This document shows, piece by piece, positions 8,112 to 16,946 of a stretch of DNA of 64,000 nucleotides. A model generated the notes under the pieces. That model was not told where the DNA came from. It saw only the letters and a list, made by a program, of their open reading frames with translations, and did not search any database. The position numbers and the translations under genes were made by a program. The stretch spans positions 1,488,001-1,552,000 of the forward strand of contig NZ_CP135438.1 of NCBI RefSeq assembly GCF_032341995.1, written 5' to 3'. How positions within the stretch are numbered: the first letter of the stretch is position 1; each line of letters starts with the position of its first letter. Source of the DNA: Domibacillus sp. DTU_2020_1001157_1_SI_ALB_TIR_016. GTDB lineage: Bacteria; Bacillota; Bacilli; Bacillales; Domibacillaceae.

Positions 8112-9482
8112 TTAAACAGATTGTTTTTTAAAGGTACTTGAGTAGATAAAAGCCACTGCAGCAATTAAAAGAGCCAAAACCGCATAAATGTTGCTGTAGT
8201 TAATGCTTTCCTGATTGTGAAGAAACGGATTCAGCTGAATCAACGTATGGTGAACCTCTAGCGCTTTACTGATGAATGTAATAGATGTAGCTCCGGCAAT
8301 AAAGTTTGTCATCATAAAAACACCCATTCCTACTCCCGCATGCTCTTTTGGAAGAGACTGTGAGACTGTGTTGCCAAGGGCAATTTGAATAAATGTCTGT
8401 CCAATGCAGGCAAGAAGCAAAACGGCCATGACGATTAAAGGGGACAATCCGGCAATCAGTGCCAAAAAGCCATAACCAAGGAAAAAGCTTAAGAGAGCCG
8501 TATAAGCCAGAAAGTGGTTTCCTTTTTGATCTGCTAATAAACCCGCTTTTTTCCCTAGAACAGCCGCCACCAGCGCGCCTGGAAACATCACAAGTCCGCT
8601 CATTAAGGGGGATAATCCATTAACGGTTTGCAGCAGGAGCGGAGTCAAATACGGAATGCCAAATCCAATGCCGGAACTTAAGGCAGAAACAAGGATGCCA
8701 ATAGAGTAATGCTTGTTTCTAAAAAGAGAAAGGCGGATAAATGGATCATTCGCCATATTCATTCTCCATAAAAAGAAAACAAACAGAACTGCTCCGGCTG
8801 CAGCAAGAAGCGGCGCAGACTTCGTAACTGCCAGCAGAAGCAGTGCCAGTGTGCCAGCAAGAAAAGCAGCCCCTGCCAGGTCAATATTTGTTTTTTGCTT
8901 TTCCGCTTCATCATTCAAATACTTTCGGAAAAATGGCAGAGTTACCAACACTAGGAGGGATACGATAAAAAGATAGTGCCAGCTGATAAAACTGGTCACA
9001 AATCCAGCGACGATCGGTCCGATCGCTGTTCCCAGCGCCATCCCTGCAGAAGTAATACCGAGCGCCCTCCCCCTTGTTTCAGGGGTAAAGTAACGGGAGG
9101 GAATAATCATGGACGTAGCAGGCATAACGGAGGCTCCAGCTGCCTGAAGAAGGCGGCCGGCTACAATCATCCAAAAGTTAGCTGCGGTAAATCCAATCAC
9201 CGATCCAACAGCAAAAAACAGAAGGCCTGCAGTCAATAGTGTTTTAAGTTTGTACTGATCTGCCAGCTTTCCGTACATCACAGAGCCGATCGCATACACA
9301 ATAATATAACCGGTGACAATCCACCCGGCTTGAGAAGGCTTCAGCCCAAATTCATCTGTAATAGCCGGAATGGCTATGTTAAACATGGTTGAATTCATTA
9401 CGGAAATCACAAGAGCAAAAGCCAAAATAAAGATAAGTCTTTCCCTTCGCTTTTCCTCTAGTTGTGAAATTGATTCACTCAT
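8112..9482 (-). CDS. MFS multidrug transporter, DHA2-like (14 TM); candidate flavonoid/drug pump of the qdo module
   Basis: 456 residues with the order of motifs of 14-helix drug antiporters: GSVMYGKLADQYKLK (motif A), GRLLQAAGASVMPA (motif B) and AGMALGTAIGPIVAG (motif C, the antiporter signature). It lies 77 bases downstream of qdoI on the same strand, and in B. subtilis the QdoR paralogue LmrA controls lmrB, a pump of the same class. I therefore infer export of flavonoids or related aromatic compounds. The long hairpin at 9500-9544 separates it from qdoI, so coupling to that promoter may be partial. Confidence 0.87.
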   Translation of the reverse strand: MSESISQLEEKRRERLIFILAFALVISVMNSTMFNIAIPAITDEFGLKPSQAGWIVTGYIIVYAIGSVMYGKLADQYKLKTLLTAGLLFFAVGSVIGFTAANFWMIVAGRLLQAAGASVMPATSMIIPSRYFTPETRGRALGITSAGMALGTAIGPIVAGFVTSFISWHYLFIVSLLVLVTLPFFRKYLNDEAEKQKTNIDLAGAAFLAGTLALLLLAVTKSAPLLAAAGAVLFVFFLWRMNMANDPFIRLSLFRNKHYSIGILVSALSSGIGFGIPYLTPLLLQTVNGLSPLMSGLVMFPGALVAAVLGKKAGLLADQKGNHFLAYTALLSFFLGYGFLALIAGLSPLIVMAVLLLACIGQTFIQIALGNTVSQSLPKEHAGVGMGVFMMTNFIAGATSITFISKALEVHHTLIQLNPFLHNQESINYSNIYAVLALLIAAVAFIYSSTFKKQSV

Positions 9483-9499
9483 TCTTTTTCCTTCTTTCT

Positions 9500-9544
9500 T
9501 TGTGTAAACAGAAAGGGAGCTTTTCTCCCTTTCTGTTTACACAA
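9500..9544 (-). terminator. 20-bp perfect hairpin between qdoI and the MFS gene
   Basis: Stem 9500-9519 with 9525-9544 and a five-base loop. On the transcribed strand it is followed by AGAAAGAAGG, not by a U-tract, so it may act as an intercistronic processing or attenuation element rather than a classic terminator. It ends about 10 bases before the ribosome site of the MFS gene. Confidence 0.6.
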
Positions 9545-9559
9545 GTATATAGACTCTTT

Positions 9560-10582
9560 TTAAGCGTTCACTTTATGGGCCATTTTCAAATCCAGTTTCT
9601 CTATGTTTTGAATAACCCGGTCGAAACGAAGTGCCTGCGGATGGGCTGGGAAAATATGATGTTCATATGGATCGCCCAGCGTACGGAAGAACGGCTCAAA
9701 TAAACCGGAAACGAGCAGCCCTGCGATTTTTGTATAAGCTGAATCCAAACGGTAAGAATGCACTGTATGAGCAGGAACGTGCAGGAAATCTCCCGGATTT
9801 AAATGAATTTCTTCTCCGTTTGCCCACATCGTCATCTGTCCTTCGAGGCAGAAAAAAGTTTCCGTATGCTGTTCATGATAATGGTCTACAATACGGTCTC
9901 CTTTTGGGCCTTCAGATGAAACGATAATAAACTGGCCATCCGTCGTGTCTTGAGTCGCTATAATTCTGTGGAGCTGGTCACCTGTTAAAAGCCGGTCTCC
10001 CTCTCCTGACTCAAGCACATAAGGAACCATCTTATCTGGCAAAACAGCATTTTCAACCAGCTTCGCTTCACCTTCCTGGTCATCATCCTTATGAAAAATC
10101 ACATCAGCACAAGCAGCTGCTTTTGAAAATCGATCACGGCTTACTTCCCCAGCAGCATAAGGTGGATGCTCGATCTTGTTATATGAGTCTCCTAGAATGG
10201 AATAAAGATGCGCTGTATTTTCACCCATCGTATAGGATACGAATCTCGTTCGATGACTTCCCATTTTGTATCCATGAAGCGTTCCTGCCGGGATATGAGC
10301 GTAATCTCCAGGCAGCAGCAGGTGCTTTTCTCCATTAAGCGTAAGCTCTAGTTTTCCGTCTAAGACTAAAATTCCTTCCTGGCTGTTTTCATGAAGGTGT
10401 AACGGAAAAGAATCACCTTTTCCTCCGGATAACAGCACCATTTCAAAAAGATCGCCTGTGCTTTTGGCATCCGCCATCACCGTTGCTACCTGCCGACCAA
10501 AAAGGTAACGTTCTCCTTCTCCACCGCGAAGCAAGTAAGGTATTTTTTCTTTTGGTAAAGTATTTGTCCATAGTTGAGTCAT
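9560..10582 (-). CDS. qdoI: Quercetin 2,3-dioxygenase (bicupin, YxaG-type)
   Basis: Opens the flavonol ring with O2, releasing carbon monoxide, and so detoxifies plant flavonols. Both cupin domains keep their metal ligands: HLHENSQEG with the distal His in AGTLHGY (N-terminal), and HYHEQHTET with the distal His in AHTVHSY (C-terminal), each a three-His one-Glu site. At 340 residues it matches B. subtilis YxaG. Start at 10582 is chosen because GAGGAGG lies six bases before it; upstream in-frame ATGs overlap the ribosome site. Two palindromic operators precede it. Confidence 0.92.
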   Translation of the reverse strand: MTQLWTNTLPKEKIPYLLRGGEGERYLFGRQVATVMADAKSTGDLFEMVLLSGGKGDSFPLHLHENSQEGILVLDGKLELTLNGEKHLLLPGDYAHIPAGTLHGYKMGSHRTRFVSYTMGENTAHLYSILGDSYNKIEHPPYAAGEVSRDRFSKAAACADVIFHKDDDQEGEAKLVENAVLPDKMVPYVLESGEGDRLLTGDQLHRIIATQDTTDGQFIIVSSEGPKGDRIVDHYHEQHTETFFCLEGQMTMWANGEEIHLNPGDFLHVPAHTVHSYRLDSAYTKIAGLLVSGLFEPFFRTLGDPYEHHIFPAHPQALRFDRVIQNIEKLDLKMAHKVNA

Positions 10583-10600
10583 TGTCATCCTCCTCGAATG

Positions 10601-10649
10601 TAGACCGGTCATTATAATCATAAACAAAAAAATAAATAGACCGTTCTAT
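10601..10649 (-). promoter_or_regulatory. qdoI promoter with two QdoR/LmrA-type operators
   Basis: Reverse-strand TATAAT (10611-10616) is overlapped by TAGACCGGTCATTA (10601-10614), and the -35 position (10634-10639) is overlapped by ATAGACCGTTCTAT (10636-10649), a palindrome. The AGACC-NN-TCT core resembles the LmrA/YxaF box of B. subtilis as I recall it. Occupation of both sites would block RNA polymerase; flavonoids release the regulator. Confidence 0.72.
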
Positions 10650-10678
10650 ATAAAAATAACATAAAGGATGCAGAAGTG

Positions 10679-11254
10679 CTATCCTTTTCTCGGTATTAAA
10701 CTTGGTATGATGTCAGACAGCAGTAAGAGCGGGGTTTTATCTTTGTCTGTCAATGAGCGCATTACACTTCCCCCAACCATCGAACTGATAAGCACTCCTA
10801 ATTTCTCTGCTTCTTCTTGTTCCATCCCGCTTCGCACGAGTTTTTGAGCAAAAAGAGATTCCCATTTTGTAAATGCTTCAACACAAGCTGTACGCAAAGG
10901 TTCGCTGATCAAAGCCGTTTCTGCTGCCAGCAAACCGACAGGCACACCCTGTATGCTTTCCGGATGATCAAACTGCCTTGCCGTTTGGGCAATAAATAAC
11001 TGCACCGCCTCTACAGGGTCATCTGTTTTTTCCATATTCTCCTGTATAATTCCCCCGATATATTGGCTTGTATAACGAACAGCCTCAACCGCTAACTCTT
11101 CTTTTCCATTTGGGAAATAGTAATAAAGAGAGCCTTTCGGTGCTCCACTTTCTTTTAAAATCTGATTTAATCCTGTTGCATGATACCCTTGAAGCTGAAA
11201 AAGACGTGAAGCGGTTTGAAGAATTTTCTCGCGTGAGTCTGGTTTGTTTTTCAT
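10679..11254 (-). CDS. qdoR: TetR-family flavonoid-responsive repressor, QdoR/LmrA type
   Basis: 191 residues with a TetR helix-turn-helix (LNQILKESGAPKGSLYYYFP) and a C-terminal domain that resembles B. subtilis LmrA and YxaF over its full length, e.g. SREKILQTASRLFQLQGYHA and VPVGLLAAETALISEPLRTA. LmrA cannot be separated from QdoR by eye; I use qdoR because the next gene is qdoI. Start at 11254 has AGGGGG upstream; the frame extends to 11317 without a ribosome site. The operators sit between it and qdoI, so qdoI has its own regulated promoter. Confidence 0.85.
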   Translation of the reverse strand: MKNKPDSREKILQTASRLFQLQGYHATGLNQILKESGAPKGSLYYYFPNGKEELAVEAVRYTSQYIGGIIQENMEKTDDPVEAVQLFIAQTARQFDHPESIQGVPVGLLAAETALISEPLRTACVEAFTKWESLFAQKLVRSGMEQEEAEKLGVLISSMVGGSVMRSLTDKDKTPLLLLSDIIPSLIPRKG

Positions 11255-11348
11255 AAAGAACGTACCCCCTGTTAGTAGAAAACGCCTTATACCAATATAA
11301 AAAACATTATGCTTCATGTCAAAAAACGCTAAAATCCTAAAAATCTGC

Positions 11349-11386
11349 GAAAAACTACGCTCTTCATGAACAGAGCATAGTTTTTC
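11349..11386 (-). terminator. Terminator downstream of the DUF192 gene
   Basis: GAAAAACTACGCTCT (11349-11363) pairs with AGAGCATAGTTTTTC (11372-11386) with one mismatch; T-rich on both sides. Confidence 0.75.
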
Positions 11387-11553
11387 TTTTGTAATTTACC
11401 TCTAATAATTAAAGGTCTATGTAAAAGCAAAAAAAGCTAAATAACATTATTAAATTAAAGTTTCTTAGGGATTTGATTTAATTTGTGCTTTTGAATTCCC
11501 TTTACTCTCCCCATTGTTTTTGGAGAACTTGCAGGGAAAATTCGAACAAAAAT

Positions 11554-11925
11554 TTAATCTGAGAATACATAATCGCCTTCTTTAATTTGATTTCTTTCAA
11601 ACCATCCAAGATTTACTTCAAGTGCATAACGATAAGAAAGTTCGGGATCATACATACGGCATTCTTCCTCTTTACATGGCTCCATATCCATTATTTTGAG
11701 TATTTTTCCATCTGAATCAAGAAAAGCAATAGACAATGGAATTAAGGTGTTTTTCATCCAAAAACCGCCATATATTTTTTCTCCGTACATAAATAACATT
11801 CCCTCGTTTTCGGGTAATTTTTCAACAAACATTAGGCCCTTTTCTATTTTTTCTTGCGTGTTTGCAATTTGAACGGTTAATTTGGTTTTCCTTTCTCCAC
11901 TTATTATTTTGATCTTTCTTTTCAC
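11554..11925 (-). CDS. DUF192 family protein
   Basis: 123 residues with the DUF192 core: EKGLMFVEKLPENEGMLF, then FWMKNTLIPLSIAFLDSDG, and a final ALEVNLGWFERNQIKEGD. Family members are small beta-barrels of unknown function, often exported or lipoprotein-anchored; this one has no signal peptide. Start is a GTG at 11925 with GAGGG six bases upstream. It is flanked by its own terminator and stands alone. Confidence 0.85.
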   Translation of the reverse strand: MKRKIKIISGERKTKLTVQIANTQEKIEKGLMFVEKLPENEGMLFMYGEKIYGGFWMKNTLIPLSIAFLDSDGKILKIMDMEPCKEEECRMYDPELSYRYALEVNLGWFERNQIKEGDYVFSD

Positions 11926-12296
11926 TGTATTCCCTCACCTTCGAGAATAATTGTAAACAGATTTCAAAAGAAGTTTATGATTTTTAAATTTCCATTTTCC
12001 GAAAAAAATGCCTTTTCCCCTTGACGCTGCTCAACGAACCCGCGCCGCTCGTTCAATCAAAAAATCGACACCGGTCTTTATATACATATGATCGTTCTTG
12101 CTTTATGAGCCAAAACAGTCATCTGACAACAGTTTATGTGTAAATAAGCAGAACCTATAAATATCGATGTGTGACATAGCCTAAATAAGTACTACCAAAG
12201 CTGTTAAATTTTATTATTCATTTTTAGCCAAAGAAAAAAGACCGAAAAAATCCGGTCTTTTTTAGATTTTATTAAATTGACGCACCCGTTCATTCA
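11926..12296. other. Intergenic region with the cwlJ terminator
   Basis: The only structure is a terminator for the leftward cwlJ gene: AAAAAAGACCG (12234-12244) pairs with CGGTCTTTTTT (12253-12263). I see no gene in the remaining bases, which should hold the DUF192 promoter. Confidence 0.7.
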
Positions 12297-12734
12297 TTAA
12301 GTATAAACAGGATCACACGTTCCAGGTCTTGGTTCATAAAAACAGTGATTTTTATATTGACCGGCGAAAGGCTGGCCATACCATGTTGGAGGGCATGGAG
12401 CATATGGATTAAAATACCAAAGGGCATATTTCCCTGGTTGTTGTCTCCAGTAATCCAAAGCCTGTTTTGCTAATCTTTTTTCTTCCGTTCTCGCTCGATG
12501 ATAAAATAAATTACCTTTTTGAACAGCTTCAAAGGCATAATTATTTCCTTGTATTTGATAAATAACATGGGGAACGGTTCTTAAATTTTTAAAGTCTAAA
12601 CAATTTGCTTTAAGGCGATTAACAATTACATTTCCAACATACAACATTCCCTGTGCTCCTTCGGCTTCGGCTTCTGCTCTCATCATCCTTGCCATTAAGT
12701 CAACGTCTGAACTTCGGTAACTTACTCTTGGCAT
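12297..12734 (-). CDS. cwlJ: Spore cortex-lytic hydrolase CwlJ
   Basis: CwlJ is a coat-associated cortex hydrolase that responds to Ca-dipicolinate during germination. The 145 residues align along the whole of B. subtilis CwlJ: DVDLMARMMRAEAEAEGAQG with the catalytic Glu, YVGNVIVNRLKANCLDF, and the C-terminal HCFYEPRPGTCDPVY. Start at 12734 has GGGGGTG upstream; the open frame reaches 12887 but that part is not conserved. B. subtilis CwlJ depends on GerQ, which is not beside it here. Confidence 0.92.
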   Translation of the reverse strand: MPRVSYRSSDVDLMARMMRAEAEAEGAQGMLYVGNVIVNRLKANCLDFKNLRTVPHVIYQIQGNNYAFEAVQKGNLFYHRARTEEKRLAKQALDYWRQQPGKYALWYFNPYAPCPPTWYGQPFAGQYKNHCFYEPRPGTCDPVYT

Positions 12735-13063
12735 TTTTTCACCCCCAAAATATACTATAAAAAAAAGCCTGCGTTGGTGTAGGCTTTTAGAATGCAGACA
12801 AACCCTATTTTTGAAAAAAACCTTTGCAAATGGGGTTTTGCCTGTTTGTTTGGGCTTATTTAGGGAATTTCTGATTAAATACAGCACTACCTTGATTGAT
12901 AATTTAGTATTTAAAATGACTGTTTACAGTAGAATAGGTTTTTCAAATAAAATCACCTTTCATCCTGAGTCCAAATTTATTTAGGTTACATTTAAAATAA
13001 ATAAAAAGGATAATTAGCCACCAAAATGGACTAATTACCCTCTAAATGAGTATCTACATTCAG

Positions 13064-13192
13064 TTATTCGAACACCATTTTTCTTTCTTCTCTGCACTGT
13101 TCACAAATATGCAGCACTCTAGAAGGATTGTTTTCTGCGTCTACTTCTTGATTGGGCTCTTCAACCGCACCACAGATTTCACATATTTTCAT
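13064..13192 (-). CDS. 42-residue protein with two CxxC motifs, last gene of the formate operon
   Basis: The peptide begins MKICEICGAVEEPNQEVDAE and later has HICEQCREE, so two CxxC knuckles can bind one zinc ion. Its ATG lies inside the end of the preceding gene (14-base overlap) and a GGAG sits about 12 bases upstream, so translation is likely coupled. Being the tail of the YrhE-type operon suggests a role in assembly or metal handling of the molybdoenzyme, which is inference only. Confidence 0.6.
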   Translation of the reverse strand: MKICEICGAVEEPNQEVDAENNPSRVLHICEQCREERKMVFE

Positions 13193-13442
13193 GTGACTCA
13201 TTTATCTCCTTCACATTTAGTTTATTCTCATCATCCGAGTAAATCGTAAAACCAGAATCAATAATCGCCTGCTCAAAGTCATGTGAAGACGCCATTTGTT
13301 CATCGTACGTAAAGACGGCTTCATTCTTTTCCAAATTGATTTCAGCCTGCCCAATGCCCCAAACCGAAAGAAGGGCATCTAAAACCGTATCTGCATCTCT
13401 CATGCTGTGCATATCTTTCACCATAATTGAACCTGACTGCAT
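13179..13442 (-). CDS. Small HMA-like fold protein without the metal-binding cysteines
   Basis: 87 residues with the beta-alpha-beta-beta-alpha-beta pattern of heavy-metal-associated domains, but the CxxC loop is replaced by MHSMRDA, so it cannot bind copper in the usual way. Start at ATG 13442 has AAAGGGTG at proper distance; the GTG at 13451 overlaps that site. It follows the DUF1641 gene by five bases. Possible chaperone or adaptor in the formate operon; no function is known to me. Confidence 0.6.
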   Translation of the reverse strand: MQSGSIMVKDMHSMRDADTVLDALLSVWGIGQAEINLEKNEAVFTYDEQMASSHDFEQAIIDSGFTIYSDDENKLNVKEINESHENM

Positions 13443-13447
13443 TTGTT

Positions 13448-13957
13448 TCACCCTTTCTTATTCTGTTCATGGTGGGAAGGCTGAACAAAAGCCGTACCCA
13501 GCCCTTCCATAAAAGCTGCCATGGCCGCGATCGACGCTTTTATTTCCGGGCTTTTTAGTTTTTTCCGCATCTTCCATAAGCTTTGAGGTTCTTCCTGCTG
13601 GCTTGCCTCAGCCATTTTTTGAAGTCCGAGGCCGACTCCTCTCATCATCTTATCGGTCTGTTCCGGCGAAAGTGAGCCAAGGAATTTAGCGCCGTTCATG
13701 CCATTTTTAATCACGTTGTGCATGAAGGGCTGGTTGATCTGCTGAATCGCAATAGCACCGACTTCTGTACGGTTCTCCAGCATCCCTCTCAGCGCATCAT
13801 AAATCCCCATTTCCTGAAGGCCTTTCATTAATTGGATCATGCCAAGGACAGCTTCTTTGTTTTCCGTAAGCTCCCGCATAATTTCGGCTGCAGCCTGTGC
13901 TTGTTCTTCCTGCTGGTCAGGAACTCTTTTGCTGATTTTCCGGATAGCCTGTGCCAT
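13448..13957 (-). CDS. yrhD: DUF1641 protein, YrhD/YjgD type partner of the formate dehydrogenase-like enzyme
   Basis: 169 residues rich in helices, with the DUF1641 core (YDALRGMLENRTEVGAIAIQ and GMNGAKFLGSLSPEQ). In B. subtilis and staphylococci these proteins are always encoded next to YrhE/YjgC-type molybdoenzymes and are thought to be a subunit or link to electron acceptors. The ATG at 13957 lies 41 bases inside the end of the enzyme gene, preceded by AAGGGGG, so the two are translationally coupled. An in-frame ATG at 13963 overlaps the ribosome site. Confidence 0.85.
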   Translation of the reverse strand: MAQAIRKISKRVPDQQEEQAQAAAEIMRELTENKEAVLGMIQLMKGLQEMGIYDALRGMLENRTEVGAIAIQQINQPFMHNVIKNGMNGAKFLGSLSPEQTDKMMRGVGLGLQKMAEASQQEEPQSLWKMRKKLKSPEIKASIAAMAAFMEGLGTAFVQPSHHEQNKKG

Positions 13958-16910
13958 GTTCATCCCCCTTAATAATCATCTCATTAATTGGTGTAAAGTC
14001 TGTCCGATTCCACTTCTCTTCCACTTTTACGCTGATCTGCGGCACCCTGTTTCCATACCGGTGATTGTGTTTCGGCAGCGGCGGCTCGCCTTTTTGTTCA
14101 AGCACTTGCATTTTTACACCCATTTCCTTATAAGCCGGTGTATGCGTAATATAATCATGGTAGCTGCTCGTTAAATAGTTAACAGCTTCGTTATCCTCGC
14201 GTGTATTCATTGGCAGATACAGTTCATTGCCTTTTACCCGGTCGGTCACCATCACTCTTACTTCTACATACCCATACGGAGAAGTCAGGCCGACTAACGT
14301 GCCGTCCTCAAGACTCCGTTCTTTCGCCAGTTCTGGAGATACCTCAAGCCATACATCCGGTACTTTGTGGTTCAGCCCTTTGCTCCGGTGCGTCATGTTT
14401 CCTTCATGGAAATGCTCAAGAATACGGCCATTATTTAAATGTAGATCGAAGTCTGCGCCTGCTCGGAATGGCGGTGTCCAGTCAACAGGAACAAGTCTTG
14501 CTTTACCATCTGGAAACGCAAAGTTTTCGGTATACAGAAGAGGTGTATCGGTGCCATCCGCTGCAACAGGCCATACAAGAGACTTGAACCCTTCCAGGCG
14601 TTCGTAGTTAACACCTGCAAAGATAGGAGCGAGAGAAGCGGCTTCATCCATAATTTCACTTGGATGTTTGTAGTTCCAGTTAGCACCGAATCGGTTGGCC
14701 ACCAGCTGGAAAATTTCCCAGTCAGGCTTCGAATCTCCAAGCGGCTCCATTACTTTATAAAAACGCTGAATTCTTCTTTCTGTATTCACAAATGTCCCGT
14801 CTTTTTCAAGGCTTGGTGCTGCCGGCAGGATAACGTCAGCAAACTGGGCCGTTTTGCTGAAGAAAATGTCCTGCACAACGAAAAACTCCAGTTTTTCAAA
14901 AGCATTTTGTACAAAATTAGCATTCGCATCGACGAGTGCCATTTCTTCACCAAATAAATACAATGCTTTCAAACGGTCGTCCTGCATCGCTTCTACCATA
15001 TGGTGGTTATCATGGCCAGGTTCTGTTGGAAGCGCCGTACCCCATGCTTTTTCATACCGCTCACGCACGCTCGCATCCTGTACAGGCTCATAGCCTGGGA
15101 ACCAAGCTGGCATTGTGCCGAAATCACAAGCTCCCTGCACATTATTATGCCCCCGAAGCGGATAAGCTCCTGTACCTGTGCGCCCATAATTTCCGGTAAT
15201 CAAAAGAAGATTGGAAATCGCTGTACTCGCATCTGTGGCTCCTTTATGCTGAGTAATGCCCATCGCCCACAAGGCGCAAACAGATTTAGCTTCGTGAATC
15301 ATGGTGGCAATCTGTATCATCGTCTCCTGCGATAGCCCGGTTTGTTCTTCAGCATACGCCAATGTAAATTTATCAAGCGATTTTACGTACTCATCGAGGC
15401 CATTTACTCTGTTTTGAAGAAATTCTTTGGCTTCCCAGCCCATATCCAGAATGTACTTCGTAACCGCACTAATCCAGATAATATCGGTGCTTGGCTTTGG
15501 ATGTACAAGCAGATCCGCCCGCTGTGCGAGCTCATGTTCCCGTATATCGGCCACCAACAATTTCTGCCCATGGAGCTTATGAGCTCGCTTAATACGCGTA
15601 GCCAGAACAGGGTGGGATTCAGCAGGATTCGCGCCAATGACTATGATCAACTCTGCTGAAGAAATATCATGAATCGTCCCTGCATCTCCCCCGCGCCCGA
15701 CTGTCCGAAGCAGCCCGGCTGTGGCAGGAGACTGGCAGTAACGCGAGCAGTTATCGACATTATTAGTTCCCATTACACTGCGGGCAAACTTTTGAAACAA
15801 ATAATTTTCTTCGTTGGAGCATTTGGATGAGGCAATATATCCAATGGAATCAGGCCCATACTGCTCTTTTACATAGCCAAGCTTTTCCTGAATTAAGTCA
15901 AGCGCTTCTTCCCATGTAGCTTCAACAAATTCATCTCCTTGACGAATTAACGGCTTTGTCAATCTCTCCTCGCTGTTTACAAAATCCCATCCCCACTTGC
16001 CTTTTACACAGGTAGAGATTCCATTAACAGGCGCTTCTTCAAGCGGCTCGATTTTTAAAATATCCCGGTCTTTTGTCCAAACTTCAAAACTGCATCCGAC
16101 TCCGCAATACGTACAGACGGTTTTGGTTCTCTTAATGCGTGATTTTCTCATTGCTGCTTCCACTTCGGATATGGCGAAAATCTCTTTATAGCCCGGTTCT
16201 ACTTCCTTCGTCATGTCAATCATCGGTCCAAGAATTTTAGGCGGGATGGCCGTTAAGTAGCCGGCTTCTCCAAGCATCGATTTTTCCATCAAAGCGTTAC
16301 AAGGGCACACATTTACACAGTGTCCGCATGATACGCAAGATGACTGGTCAATAGGTACATCATTGTCCCAAATGACCCGCGGTACTTCACGGCTCCAGTC
16401 AATCGTCAGCGTTTCATTTACCTGCAAATCCTGACAGGCCTCTACACACCGGCCGCAAAGAATGCACTGATCCGGTTCATAGCGGTAGAAAGGATGGGAA
16501 TTGTCCGGCGGGTACGGTTTTGCCTTGAATGGATACTTTTGATGGGAAAGCCCCATATGCTCAACCGTATTATGTACGGTGCAGTTTCCATTGTTGTTGT
16601 CACATACCGTGCAGTACAGCTCATGGTTTTTTAAAATTCTCGACATGCCCTCGTACTGCGCTTCCTGTACAAGAATCGATTCTGTATCAACCACCATGCC
16701 AGGCTCAGCTTTCATTACACAAGATCGAACCAAAGCGCCATTTACACTTACGTAGCATGTATCGCACGTCTGAATACTGCCGAGCGCAGGCGTATAGCAA
16801 ATACTTGGCACAAACACGTTTTCCTCTCTCACAACCTCGAGGACGGTTTGCCCAGGCTTTGCCCTATACGATTTGCCATTGATTTCGATCGAAAAATCCG
16901 GTTTATTCAT
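13917..16910 (-). CDS. yrhE: Formate dehydrogenase-like molybdopterin enzyme with N-terminal ferredoxin domains (YrhE/YjgC type)
   Basis: 997 residues. A 2Fe-2S domain comes first (Cys38, 49, 52, 64), then a NuoG-like segment with CTVC and NCTVH (about 100-112), two 4Fe-4S clusters (Cys149/152/155/159 and 192/195/198/202), and the molybdopterin domain with its own 4Fe-4S (CTYCGVGC at 266-273, Cys301). The active-site residue is Cys392 in DNCSRYCQSP. In classical formate dehydrogenases this Cys or Sec is followed by His; here it is Gln, as in the YrhE/YjgC group as I recall it. Start at 16910 follows GGAGGAAG. Encoded 36 bases after the formate channel gene. Confidence 0.9.
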   Translation of the reverse strand: MNKPDFSIEINGKSYRAKPGQTVLEVVREENVFVPSICYTPALGSIQTCDTCYVSVNGALVRSCVMKAEPGMVVDTESILVQEAQYEGMSRILKNHELYCTVCDNNNGNCTVHNTVEHMGLSHQKYPFKAKPYPPDNSHPFYRYEPDQCILCGRCVEACQDLQVNETLTIDWSREVPRVIWDNDVPIDQSSCVSCGHCVNVCPCNALMEKSMLGEAGYLTAIPPKILGPMIDMTKEVEPGYKEIFAISEVEAAMRKSRIKRTKTVCTYCGVGCSFEVWTKDRDILKIEPLEEAPVNGISTCVKGKWGWDFVNSEERLTKPLIRQGDEFVEATWEEALDLIQEKLGYVKEQYGPDSIGYIASSKCSNEENYLFQKFARSVMGTNNVDNCSRYCQSPATAGLLRTVGRGGDAGTIHDISSAELIIVIGANPAESHPVLATRIKRAHKLHGQKLLVADIREHELAQRADLLVHPKPSTDIIWISAVTKYILDMGWEAKEFLQNRVNGLDEYVKSLDKFTLAYAEEQTGLSQETMIQIATMIHEAKSVCALWAMGITQHKGATDASTAISNLLLITGNYGRTGTGAYPLRGHNNVQGACDFGTMPAWFPGYEPVQDASVRERYEKAWGTALPTEPGHDNHHMVEAMQDDRLKALYLFGEEMALVDANANFVQNAFEKLEFFVVQDIFFSKTAQFADVILPAAPSLEKDGTFVNTERRIQRFYKVMEPLGDSKPDWEIFQLVANRFGANWNYKHPSEIMDEAASLAPIFAGVNYERLEGFKSLVWPVAADGTDTPLLYTENFAFPDGKARLVPVDWTPPFRAGADFDLHLNNGRILEHFHEGNMTHRSKGLNHKVPDVWLEVSPELAKERSLEDGTLVGLTSPYGYVEVRVMVTDRVKGNELYLPMNTREDNEAVNYLTSSYHDYITHTPAYKEMGVKMQVLEQKGEPPLPKHNHRYGNRVPQISVKVEEKWNRTDFTPINEMIIKGDEHGTGYPENQQKSS

Positions 16911-16946
16911 TCGTCTTCCTCCGTTACATTTCGTTGAACTTGTCAA

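Noticed and set aside
14201..15659. Forward frames inside the molybdoenzyme gene
   Set aside because: Shadows of the clear reverse-strand coding frame.
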